Assembly (NCBI GenBank): GCA_016927095.1
Contig: JAFGNI010000650.1
Span: 1-16,226 of the forward strand
DNA from: Anaerolineae bacterium
Lineage (GTDB): Bacteria; Chloroflexota; Anaerolineae; B4-G1; SLSP01
Direction: 5' to 3'
DNA length: 16,226 nt
Shown here: piece by piece, positions 7,701-14,089 of the stretch
How the letters are laid out: each line of letters begins with the position of its first letter
How positions within the stretch are numbered: position 1 is the first letter of the stretch
The notes under the pieces: model-generated
Told to the model about the DNA's origin: nothing
Database searches by the model: none
Seen by the model: the letters and a program-made list of their open reading frames with translations, nothing else
Position numbers and translations under genes: made by a program

Positions 7701-8327
7701 CAGGAGAACGGCATCAGCGAGGCCCAAGCCGTCGAGGTGCTCTCGCGGCGGTTCCGCGCGACCTACCAGCGCGAAGTCGAGCAAGTGCTCCGGGAGCGGA
7801 CGGGCCTGACCACGACACAGGTCGACTTGAACGTCTTCGACCGCGTAAGGACCACCGCGCGCGGGGGCGACATCTATCCCTTCGGCTACACCAATGCGCG
7901 GCAGTCCGCCTGGGGGCGCACCCGCGTCTATCGTCCCGGACATCGACCCTACAACACCTCAGGCGACGCCCTCGTCGACCAGAACGTCATCGAGATCGGT
8001 CGCGCCGGCCAACACGTGCCGGACGATCCGGTGCGCGCCACCGTGGAGGAGTTGAGGGTCGTTGTGCGCCATCAGGCGGCTGCCGGCAATCGCTATACCG
8101 ACGCCACGTCGCTGGCCAAGGCCCTGGACCGCGCAGGCGAGCCCCTCCAGCGTCTGCGGCTGCCGAATGCCCAGACGGATGCCAACCTCAGTCAGATTGC
8201 CCGTCAGATCCGCAACAACCCGCAGCAGCAGGCCCAGATCCTGCGCCAGTACGGGATGACCGAACAGCAGTTTGTCGAGCGGGCGCGTGCCGAGCTCAAC
8301 CGCTTCGCATCGCTGATCGCCAACTAG
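4791..8327 (+). CDS. Large exported protein with C-terminal nucleotidyltransferase-like domain
   Basis: This 1178-residue protein starts at GTG 4791, inside the previous stop codon, with GAGGTG at 4781-4786. Residues 1-30 form a signal peptide (three arginines, a hydrophobic core, cleavage after RVAA). Residues 31-425 look like a beta-rich ectodomain and hold all eight cysteines (128, 134, 167, 216, 257, 290, 295, 405), consistent with disulfides. An acidic Pro/Ser linker follows (about 421-460), then a Gly-rich hydrophobic stretch (465-522). Residues 585-640 are a highly charged, probably coiled-coil region rich in Arg and Glu, and 719-840 are Gly/Ala-rich. Residues 930-1020 carry GSTARG (938-943), seven residues, then SDFD (951-954), with D1012 in TQVDLNVF as the likely third acidic residue. 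That is the pol-beta/MNT nucleotidyltransferase pattern. A Gln-rich helical tail ends the protein. The whole resembles polymorphic-toxin architecture, but no secretion-specific domain is recognised. Confidence 0.85.
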   Translation: MKSAHALRRRAGLTVLLALLLAFGGVRVAAQETGVLPQLQTMDELAVELIGATALITGNGETTQRQRGFMLSNAEALTAPGGAGLSWDGTRFSTQVAMEGREWRIAGEVSPDGRTLLDLSAYQSLSYCTDPRGCTTPDSQDVATYVLRGPIPLEGPEDWGTGGPRWCYIYAVEGTDVGNVIQEAAHSEMTTGSETRLAYPPPAGTDLPERLNIYFCGTSIPMPQGESQPAASGTWQFQSREVLEPASTALAGLLGSCDLDQEEQWSPVLAVQEASATTQIEVAQAIAQDCIGPGCPSVTLSAAFTWTPPPTTLVPGEQIVVAAAIDSVIYSAPHYGYTKNARVLIYQDTGVVDFDRVDLLSLFYQENNDQGNALGQTYDAPWAIPPGAPGDRLALGVMLSGPAECDTGLVLYHYSFVVLDQLPQPSASDPVEEEPAVAPSEDEIWEPSSGEAPDAIGPDANGNYTTGPEGLSTGLGGIPAGLGDIGLAPGPETLTEALVGIGLPAAVISALSAAGQLLGGAASDVPESPDGPPGGSPAEITLTDALGNNHDYRWDPNQGGYINPQTGGMLNGTLWNEYNRNLASNRAFSDRERQRLENRETEFDHRMDWYNTDRQRERREGLERELRGLEERGYALGEDGARASAHAAALARQVRAGETISVDRALAIDRFIRNREAGRSSADTGERTDVTDWDVRQAQAQALARAAVTGRNEDGSTNWAGIGIRVVIGIVTGGGSEKVFIPASAAYTYYDARNRGQSRSDAALSAAGSALLEVALGKAAQGVAGLGGRVLGTAGQLADEVAPGITNYVRTGVRGLGNELDQLGQGLSSAKQALAQRLGVGGQPALTAAERQLQWRVTKAVAEGADDDLVRTFQGNGRQALRELERHGGLTQQQAQQIRRALANQVDGALDDGAEAAMQRFHERTGIQPQEVLVGDSGSTARGGAFSVANSDFDRTLTPRFAPADIARYAQENGISEAQAVEVLSRRFRATYQREVEQVLRERTGLTTTQVDLNVFDRVRTTARGGDIYPFGYTNARQSAWGRTRVYRPGHRPYNTSGDALVDQNVIEIGRAGQHVPDDPVRATVEELRVVVRHQAAAGNRYTDATSLAKALDRAGEPLQRLRLPNAQTDANLSQIARQIRNNPQQQAQILRQYGMTEQQFVERARAELNRFASLIAN

Positions 8328-8342
8328 CACTGGAGAGAGACT

Positions 8343-9512
8343 ATGCACCACGACGGCGATGATGTCCTTCTCACCGCGGATGAACTAACGGCGTTAGCCG
8401 CGACGCTGGGCAGACAGCGCGGCCCGCTCTGCCTGCTACCCGCGACCGACCGGCCCACAGTCGCCTCACCGGGCAGCATCCCGTCCCTGGACAGCCTGCC
8501 TGCCCCGACACAAGCTGCCATGCGCGAGACCGTGGTGACGCTGGCGTCGCCCGCCAAAGTGCTGGACGTCCACGCGTCGTTGGCCGATGAGACGCTGACG
8601 CGCCAGACGCTAGCTTGGCCTGCCACAGCTGGTGATGACCTTGCGATGATCAACGGCAGCGCTAGCGATGGCCAGGCGCTCTCTTGGCGGATCGGCCCCC
8701 GCTCGCCCTTCGCCGTCCGGGCCTGGATCCGCGACATCTTGGCTGCCGATGCCGGCCTTCCCACCGAGGCGCTTAACGTCCCGTTGCCGACACAGGCTGT
8801 CGTCACGCTCCTGGCCATCATCGACCATCAGCGCTACGCCCGCCGCTATGCCGAACTCGTCTACGAGCCGCCCGTCGTCAGCTTCACACCCCGCGAGATC
8901 CTGGCGCGCCTGGAGGATGCGCGCGTCCAGGACTTCAGGTGGCCGCTGCTCTTCTTCGAGAAGCTCGTCCCACCCGGTGCCCTGGCCTCCTACACCGCAG
9001 CGTCCATTGCTGTCGGGCTCGAGGCCCTTCGGGAAGCGGAGCTGCTGGAACCCCTCACTGACGATCCCGTCGTGCAGGCCGGCATCGACGGGCTCTACAA
9101 GCTGCTGCCCGCCGGCGACGTCCTCGCCGACACGGTGCTCCACGAGGTCAGCAAGGTCGGCCTTGCGGTCAGCGAGTGCCTGCCCCGCCTCAGCGGTCCC
9201 CAGGGCGGCGCCGGCATCGGGCAGGATATCGTCCTGCTCGTGCGCGGTGCCGACCGCCTCGCGCTCTTCTTCGTCTCCGGCACCAGCGGCACTGTGGCCC
9301 TGGTTGACCCGGATGCCCTCACAACGCTTCTCGACGGCGTGTTCGAGATGCCCGCGCCGGAGGCCATCGCCGCTTCACAACCTGTGATAGCGGCCGCGGC
9401 GCCACCGCCGGCCGTCGGCGTGGCCGCACCCCAGTTCTGCAGCCGGTGTGGTGCCAGGATCAAGCCCGGCAGCCGCTTCTGCAGTGGTTGCGGCGCGCCG
9501 GTCACGGGGTAA
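8343..9512 (+). CDS. Uncharacterised protein with C-terminal zinc ribbon
   Basis: This 389-residue product is not one I recognise. There is no signal peptide or membrane segment, so it should be cytoplasmic. Residues 1-345 look like a mixed alpha/beta domain, or two related ones. An Ala/Pro-rich linker (about 345-362) leads to a single zinc ribbon with C366-C369 and C380-C383 (CxxC-x10-CxxC) at the very end. The start is ATG 8343, with GGAGAG at 8331-8336, 15 bases after the exported protein's stop. The next gene follows after 12 bases. By position it could be a chaperone, an adaptor or a protective partner of the exported nucleotidyltransferase-like protein. A remote relation to EspG-type secretion chaperones crossed my mind, but I cannot support it. 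The zinc ribbon probably mediates protein contact, since the same spacing recurs twice in the next protein. Confidence 0.85.
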   Translation: MHHDGDDVLLTADELTALAATLGRQRGPLCLLPATDRPTVASPGSIPSLDSLPAPTQAAMRETVVTLASPAKVLDVHASLADETLTRQTLAWPATAGDDLAMINGSASDGQALSWRIGPRSPFAVRAWIRDILAADAGLPTEALNVPLPTQAVVTLLAIIDHQRYARRYAELVYEPPVVSFTPREILARLEDARVQDFRWPLLFFEKLVPPGALASYTAASIAVGLEALREAELLEPLTDDPVVQAGIDGLYKLLPAGDVLADTVLHEVSKVGLAVSECLPRLSGPQGGAGIGQDIVLLVRGADRLALFFVSGTSGTVALVDPDALTTLLDGVFEMPAPEAIAASQPVIAAAAPPPAVGVAAPQFCSRCGARIKPGSRFCSGCGAPVTG

Positions 9513-9524
9513 GGCACGCCTCCG

Positions 9525-10730
9525 ATGGCTACCTGTCCCAACTGCGGTCAGCCGGCTACCGGGGCCGAGGTCTTCTGCAGGCAATGCGGTCAGCGCCTGC
9601 CGCCGCCGGCGCAGCGCACCTGTACTACGTGCGGGCAATCGCTCGCGCCGAACGACCGCTTCTGTCCGACTTGCGGCAGACCCGTCGCCGCGGCGACGCC
9701 TCCAGCTTCAGCCCCACCGGAGCCTGCCACGTGGACGCCTGCGCCCGCCGCGCTGATCGAAGCCAAGGCAGACACGGGTTCGGCGCCCCTTCAGGAGGAC
9801 CGCCGGCCCGGTCTTGGGTGCTATCTCGGTGCTGCTGCTGCAGCGATCGGATCGTTTGCCGTTCTCGCCGCTCTCGTGGTGGGACTGACGGCGCTGGCAC
9901 GCGGCGGCGTTGCTGGCGGGCCGCCACCGGGACCGGGTTTCGTGCGGGCCACGTCGATGCCCATCCCGGTCGCCGCCGCCCCAACAGCGGCGCCGGCCTT
10001 GCCGGACACCGTCACCGATCCGCCACCAACACAGGACGAGGCCGTGGAGACGCAGCCGCCACCGGCATCCCCGGCGACCCTAGAGCCTACCGGCACGCCT
10101 TCGCTCGCTTCGGACACCTCAGACGCTCCCCCGCAAGGCTTGACCGGAGACCAGTATCTGGATGATGTCACGATGTGGGATGACTTTTCGTCAAAGGCGA
10201 TGGGCTGGGCGGAGGGCGAAACGGAGAACGGCGGCTGGCACTACATCGAGGACGCCTACGTGATCTATGACAACGTCGGGATGTACATCATCTCGGGCGT
10301 GCCGGTGGACTTCGCACCCACTGGGATCAACTTCGATGCCGCGCTCAGTCCTGGGCTTCCGGACGGTGAATACGGCGTGATCTGCCACTATGAAGACACC
10401 GGCAACTTCGACGCGGTGGCGCTTCATCCGGCGGAGGGAAGTTACCAAGTGACCCAACTGGTTGACGATGAGTTCATCAACCTGACCGACCCGCTCTGGC
10501 AGCCGGCCCCCCAGTTCGACACAGCCATCGAGGCCGTCAACACGATCGGGGTCGAGTGTCTCGATGACGAGATCGGCCTGTTCATCAACAACGAGTTCGT
10601 GGGACGGTGGACGCTGACCGTGCCGCGCGCGCCCAGCGGGATGGGCCTCTACGTCTACAGCTACTATGACGGCGAGGAGCCCTACCGGGTCGTCTTCGAC
10701 AATGTGCAGGTGTGGATTCCGGTGCAGTAG
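9525..10730 (+). CDS. Membrane-anchored protein: two zinc ribbons, TM segment, Pro/Thr linker, LamG-like domain
   Basis: The product is 401 residues. Two tandem zinc ribbons occupy residues 4-21 (C4, C7, C18, C21) and 33-50 (C33, C36, C47, C50), both CxxC-x10-CxxC. A Pro/Ala-rich stretch follows, then one hydrophobic membrane segment (about 97-126), a Pro/Thr/Ala-rich linker (about 130-205), and a beta-rich domain (about 212-400). That domain has the WDDFSS opening and the FDNVQVW ending typical of LamG/concanavalin-like and DUF1080-like domains. The expected topology is ribbons in the cytoplasm and the lectin-like domain outside. The start is ATG 9525, 12 bases after the preceding stop; only a weak AAGG lies upstream, so coupling may matter. 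It closes the cassette. A plausible role is linking cytoplasmic partners, perhaps the zinc-ribbon protein next to it, to the cell surface. Confidence 0.88.
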   Translation: MATCPNCGQPATGAEVFCRQCGQRLPPPAQRTCTTCGQSLAPNDRFCPTCGRPVAAATPPASAPPEPATWTPAPAALIEAKADTGSAPLQEDRRPGLGCYLGAAAAAIGSFAVLAALVVGLTALARGGVAGGPPPGPGFVRATSMPIPVAAAPTAAPALPDTVTDPPPTQDEAVETQPPPASPATLEPTGTPSLASDTSDAPPQGLTGDQYLDDVTMWDDFSSKAMGWAEGETENGGWHYIEDAYVIYDNVGMYIISGVPVDFAPTGINFDAALSPGLPDGEYGVICHYEDTGNFDAVALHPAEGSYQVTQLVDDEFINLTDPLWQPAPQFDTAIEAVNTIGVECLDDEIGLFINNEFVGRWTLTVPRAPSGMGLYVYSYYDGEEPYRVVFDNVQVWIPVQ

Positions 10731-10786
10731 CCCGTTCGGCTGCCCCAGCGACCACAGTCAACGCGAGCGCAACTCGGAGGCCCACT

Positions 10787-11344
10787 ATGCAATGGTTCCC
10801 GGCATTTGATCTGGGTTGGCTTAACGGTTGGCTAATCGCCGGCTTGCTTGTTGTGGTCGACGGCGTCTGCTTCCTCATCTTCCCCAAACCCGTCGTCACG
10901 CGCCTCTTCGACCGGTCCGGATGGCAGCCCAAGCAGGTCGTGTTGACCGTGATCAGCAAGCTTGTCGCCCTGGTTTTCCTGGCACAACTCCTGCTCACGC
11001 CCCTAAAAGGCGGGGCACTGCTCATCCTGGGCCTCTGCGTTGCGGCGTTGGGCAGCGCGGGCCTGGCCAAGGCTCTGATCGACTACCGCAACACGCCGCC
11101 CGGCGAGCCGGTCGAGCGGGGCATCTACCGCATCTCCCGCCATCCCCAGATCGTGATGTCCTCCGTGGTGCTCTTGGGCGCCGCTATCGCCATCGGCTCG
11201 TGGCTGGCCCTCATCACCCTGGCCCTGGCCCGCCTCTTCGGTCACTTCAGCCTCCTTGCCGAGGAAGAAGTCTGCCTCGCCCAATACGGCGAGGACTACC
11301 GCGCCTACATTCAGCGTGTGCCTCGCTATTTCCTGTTCTTCTAG
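10787..11344 (+). CDS. Isoprenylcysteine carboxyl methyltransferase-like membrane protein
   Basis: The product is 185 residues. Hydrophobic segments lie at about 15-34, 50-72, 77-97 and 122-153. The C-terminal motif of the ICMT/PEMT membrane methyltransferase group is present: YRISRHPQ with H119-P120, then paired glutamates E160-E161 and a YG..Y..Y..RVPRYF ending. In this family these residues bind S-adenosylmethionine. Bacterial members methylate unknown lipids or small molecules, and the substrate here is unknown. The start ATG 10787 is chosen over an upstream ATG at 10712, which lies inside the previous gene, because CGGAGG (10775-10780) is 6 bases ahead. It follows the cassette by 56 bases on the same strand, so read-through is possible, but its type fits general membrane metabolism better than the cassette. 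Confidence 0.85.
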   Translation: MQWFPAFDLGWLNGWLIAGLLVVVDGVCFLIFPKPVVTRLFDRSGWQPKQVVLTVISKLVALVFLAQLLLTPLKGGALLILGLCVAALGSAGLAKALIDYRNTPPGEPVERGIYRISRHPQIVMSSVVLLGAAIAIGSWLALITLALARLFGHFSLLAEEEVCLAQYGEDYRAYIQRVPRYFLFF

Positions 11345-11387
11345 GACCCTTCTTGCCCTCGACAGATCACCTCCACACTGCGCTCAT

Positions 11388-11413
11388 GCGCTGACTCGCT
11401 GATTCGCTGATTC
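11388..11413. repeat. Short tandem GCTGATTC repeat
   Basis: GCGCTGACTCGCTGATTCGC-type sequence reads as three tandem copies of an 8-9 base unit ((A/T)TCGCTGA). The decamer TCGCTGATTC occurs twice here (11396-11405 and 11404-11413), and is the same decamer that forms the right arm of the inverted repeat at 618-627. It lies in the gap between the methyltransferase-like gene and the PAP2 gene and looks like a dispersed intergenic repeat of this genome. Confidence 0.6.
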
Positions 11414-11452
11414 CGACTACCATAGACAGACACACCCTGACAGGAGCCTAGG

Positions 11453-12241
11453 ATGAAGGCGCAGGACCGGCGCGAGCGACACCACAACCGCCAGCTACAC
11501 CACAGCGTGGGCCTACTGATCGGCTTCGGCCTGATTAGCGTTGTTGGCCTCCTGGCGCTTCTCGTGGCGAGCGCGGTCACGGGCCAGGCCCTGCCGGCTC
11601 TCGACAGCCGCATCTTTGTCGCGCTGCGCAACCCCGGCGACCTCTCGGTGCCCATCGGGCCGACTTGGCTGCACGCGGTTGCCCGTGATATCACCGCCCT
11701 CGGCAGCGTCAGCGTGCTGACCCTCGTCACGATCCTGGGCGCCGGCTACCTACTACTCTCGGACCGGTCGCGCCTCGCGGCCTTCCTGATCGTCGCGATC
11801 GTCACCGGCGCCTTGTTCACCTTCGGGCTCAAAGCGGCTGTCCAGCGCCCCCGCCCGGACTATGTGGTGCTCAGCGCTCGCGCCCAGATCACAAGCTTCC
11901 CCAGCGGCCACGCGATGATGTCGGCGATTACCTACCTCACAATGGGCGTCCTCTTGGCGCAGACCGAGCAACGCCCCAGCATGCGCATCTTTGCCTCAGC
12001 CGCGGGCATCGTGCTCGCGGTGCTCGTTGGCATCACACGGCTCTATCTCGGCGTGCATTGGCCCACTGATGTCCTCGCGGGCTGGATCCTTGGCGCCGGA
12101 TGGGCTGTGTTCTGCCGCCTTGTTCTGTCCCGCGTGCCCGAGATCTACAGACGATCCCGCGCCTTCGCCACCAAGCAGTGGCCAAAGACCCGAAACCGGC
12201 GGACCGAATGGCCGACAACGATGGACGATTCCAAGAGGTGA
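11453..12241 (+). CDS. PAP2-family membrane phosphatase
   Basis: This 262-residue protein is a membrane phosphatase of the PAP2 superfamily (phosphatidic acid, undecaprenyl-pyrophosphate or phosphatidylglycerophosphate type). Six hydrophobic segments can be drawn (about 17-41, 73-84, 87-102, 108-126, 157-170, 180-222). All three catalytic motifs are present: KAAVQRPRP (K127, R134), FPSGH (P150-H153), and TRLYLGVHWPTD (R196, H202, D206). H202 is the expected nucleophile and H153 the acid. A basic tail of about 30 residues follows the last membrane segment. The start ATG 11453 has AGGAG at 11442-11446. It probably acts on lipid phosphates at the outer face of the membrane; the exact substrate cannot be read. 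Confidence 0.94.
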   Translation: MKAQDRRERHHNRQLHHSVGLLIGFGLISVVGLLALLVASAVTGQALPALDSRIFVALRNPGDLSVPIGPTWLHAVARDITALGSVSVLTLVTILGAGYLLLSDRSRLAAFLIVAIVTGALFTFGLKAAVQRPRPDYVVLSARAQITSFPSGHAMMSAITYLTMGVLLAQTEQRPSMRIFASAAGIVLAVLVGITRLYLGVHWPTDVLAGWILGAGWAVFCRLVLSRVPEIYRRSRAFATKQWPKTRNRRTEWPTTMDDSKR

Positions 12242-12296
12242 AAGACCGGCTGTCGAGAGAAGGTGCAGCTGGCGCGGTAACAAGGAGCCACACGGC

Positions 12297-13292
12297 ATGA
12301 GAACGATCACCATCGCCACCAAAGGCCACCGGCAGTGGATGGGTATCCCGTCGATCACCCGCGCGCCCAACGGGCGGCTCTGGGCCGCCTTCTACAGCGG
12401 TGGGCCCAAGGAGCCGGATATCAGCAACCACATCCTGTTCACCACCAGCGACGACGGGCGACGGTGGTCCGAGCCCACCATGATCGTCGACCCGCCGGGA
12501 TCCATCCGCGCTTACGACCCATGCGTTTGGCACGATCCCCAGGGCCGGATGTGGCTCTTCTACAACCGGGCGTGCCTCGACACCGGTGAATACACCGTCT
12601 GGGCGATGGTAACCCCCGACGCCTCCGCAGCCGCGCCCGTCTGGGCGCAGCATCGCCGCATCGACCTCGGCGTCGCCTTCGCCTTCCGCCTCAACAAACC
12701 CACCGTGCTCTCCGATGGAACCTGGCTACTGCCCGTCACCTGGGCCCGCCGGGCGCCCGAGGGCTGGTTTGCCGGGCCCGGCCAGCTCCAGGGCGTCGCC
12801 ATCTCGACCGACGACGGGGAGACCTGGTCCCTTCACGGCGCTGTCGAAGCGCCTGAATGGGCGCTCGAAAACATGATCGTCGCGCCCCAGGACGCTGGTG
12901 CCCCTCTGACGATGCTCATCCGCACCGGCAGCGGCGTCATCTGGTGCAGCCTCTCCCACGATGGCGGACGCACGTGGTCTGAAAGCGTGCCCACCGAGAT
13001 CGTCAACCCCGGCTCACGCTTCTTCATCCGGCGCCTCGCCTCGGGCCGGCTGCTCCTGATCAACACCCCGCGGGCCGATGCCCGCACAACCCTGTTCGCC
13101 TACGTCAGCGACTCCGGCGACGACTGGACCGTCTCGCAGTCGCTGCTTCTCGATCCGCGCTCCCGCGTCTCCTACCCCGACGCTGTTCAGGCCCCCGACG
13201 GCACGATCTACGCCGTCCACGACCACGATCGCGGTGGCGCCGGGGAAATCGTGCTCGCCATCTTCCGCGAGGAGGAGATCGGAGCGGCGTAA
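12297..13292 (+). CDS. Sialidase-like six-bladed beta-propeller protein (BNR/Asp-box repeats)
   Basis: The product is 331 residues, the size of a single sialidase-fold propeller. Four Asp-box motifs are visible: TSDDGRRW (50-57), STDDGETW (170-177), SHDGGRTW (220-227) and SDSGDDW (271-277). The N-terminal GIPSITRAPNGRLW, a glutamate at E191, R209 in the segment LIRTGSG, and Y293 in VSYPDAVQ are placed as in the exo-alpha-sialidase-like family, where an arginine cluster, a Glu and a Tyr line the active site. No signal peptide is seen, so it should be cytoplasmic and may act on an imported sugar acid or serve another glycosidic reaction. The start ATG 12297 has AAGGAG at 12282-12287; an upstream ATG in frame (11991) lies inside the PAP2 gene and is rejected. 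Confidence 0.88.
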   Translation: MRTITIATKGHRQWMGIPSITRAPNGRLWAAFYSGGPKEPDISNHILFTTSDDGRRWSEPTMIVDPPGSIRAYDPCVWHDPQGRMWLFYNRACLDTGEYTVWAMVTPDASAAAPVWAQHRRIDLGVAFAFRLNKPTVLSDGTWLLPVTWARRAPEGWFAGPGQLQGVAISTDDGETWSLHGAVEAPEWALENMIVAPQDAGAPLTMLIRTGSGVIWCSLSHDGGRTWSESVPTEIVNPGSRFFIRRLASGRLLLINTPRADARTTLFAYVSDSGDDWTVSQSLLLDPRSRVSYPDAVQAPDGTIYAVHDHDRGGAGEIVLAIFREEEIGAA

Positions 13293-13332
13293 CGGACTGG
13301 CGCCCCGGTCTAGGAGACGAATGGAGGCAAGC

Positions 13333-14043
13333 ATGTCGTTCTACACCGAATTTGCCGAGCATTACGAGTCGATCTTTCCCTTCAGCGAGGACGTCTACGC
13401 CTTCTTGCGCAAGCATTTCCCGGCGCCGCCGGCGCGGGTGCTAGACATCGGTTGCGGCACCGGTCACTACGCCAGGCGCCTAGCCGCCGACGGCTACGAG
13501 ACTGTCGGCATCGACCTCGACCCGGCGATGATTGCCAACGCCCAGGCCCACTATCCTCAAGCCGAGTTCCGTGTGCTGGACATGACGGAGATCCGTTGCC
13601 TGGACGGGCGCTTCGACGCCATCGCCTGCATCGGCAACACGGCCGCGCACCTCATGCAGGCGCAGTTCGCCGATCTAGTCGCCGACGTCGCCGCCCTCCT
13701 GCGTCCCCGCGGCATCTGGATCCTCCAGCTGATGAACTGGGACTACGTCCTGACCCAGGACACCATCACCTTCCCCGTCATCAAGGGCGAGGATAACGCC
13801 GTCTTCTACCGCGCCTATCGTGACATCTCTGAGACGCAGGTCACCTTCGCGACGCGCCTGGAGGTGGCGGGCACCGACGTCTTTGAGGATGAAGTCCCGC
13901 TCTACCCGATCCGGACCACCGAGATCGTCGCGCTCCACACCGAGTACGGTTTCGTCCTCGTCACCCACGCGGGCAGCTACAGCGGCGCTCCCTTCGACCC
14001 GACCACCTTCTCTGCCGACCTCTACGTCTGTGAGAGAGCGTAG
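13333..14043 (+). CDS. Class I SAM-dependent methyltransferase
   Basis: This 236-residue protein has a Rossmann-type methyltransferase core at about 34-135. Motif I is VLDIGCGTGHYARRLA (36-51), the acidic strand end is GIDLDPAMI (59-67), the adenine-contact region is VLDM (81-84), and a post-motif with DAIACIGNTAAHL follows (95-107). The C-terminal half (135-236) is beta-rich, as in small-molecule methyltransferases of the Methyltransf_25/11 group. Two starts are close: ATG 13321 with AGGAG four bases upstream, and ATG 13333 with GGAGG (13323-13327) five bases upstream. I prefer the second, whose protein begins MSFYTEFAEHYE, typical of the family. The substrate is unknown. It lies 40 bases after the sialidase-like gene and 46 before the kinase gene, suggesting one transcript. 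Confidence 0.9.
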   Translation: MSFYTEFAEHYESIFPFSEDVYAFLRKHFPAPPARVLDIGCGTGHYARRLAADGYETVGIDLDPAMIANAQAHYPQAEFRVLDMTEIRCLDGRFDAIACIGNTAAHLMQAQFADLVADVAALLRPRGIWILQLMNWDYVLTQDTITFPVIKGEDNAVFYRAYRDISETQVTFATRLEVAGTDVFEDEVPLYPIRTTEIVALHTEYGFVLVTHAGSYSGAPFDPTTFSADLYVCERA

Positions 14044-14089
14044 TGGCCGATCCGCAGCACGGGCCTGAACGATCCCGTGAAGGCTGTCG

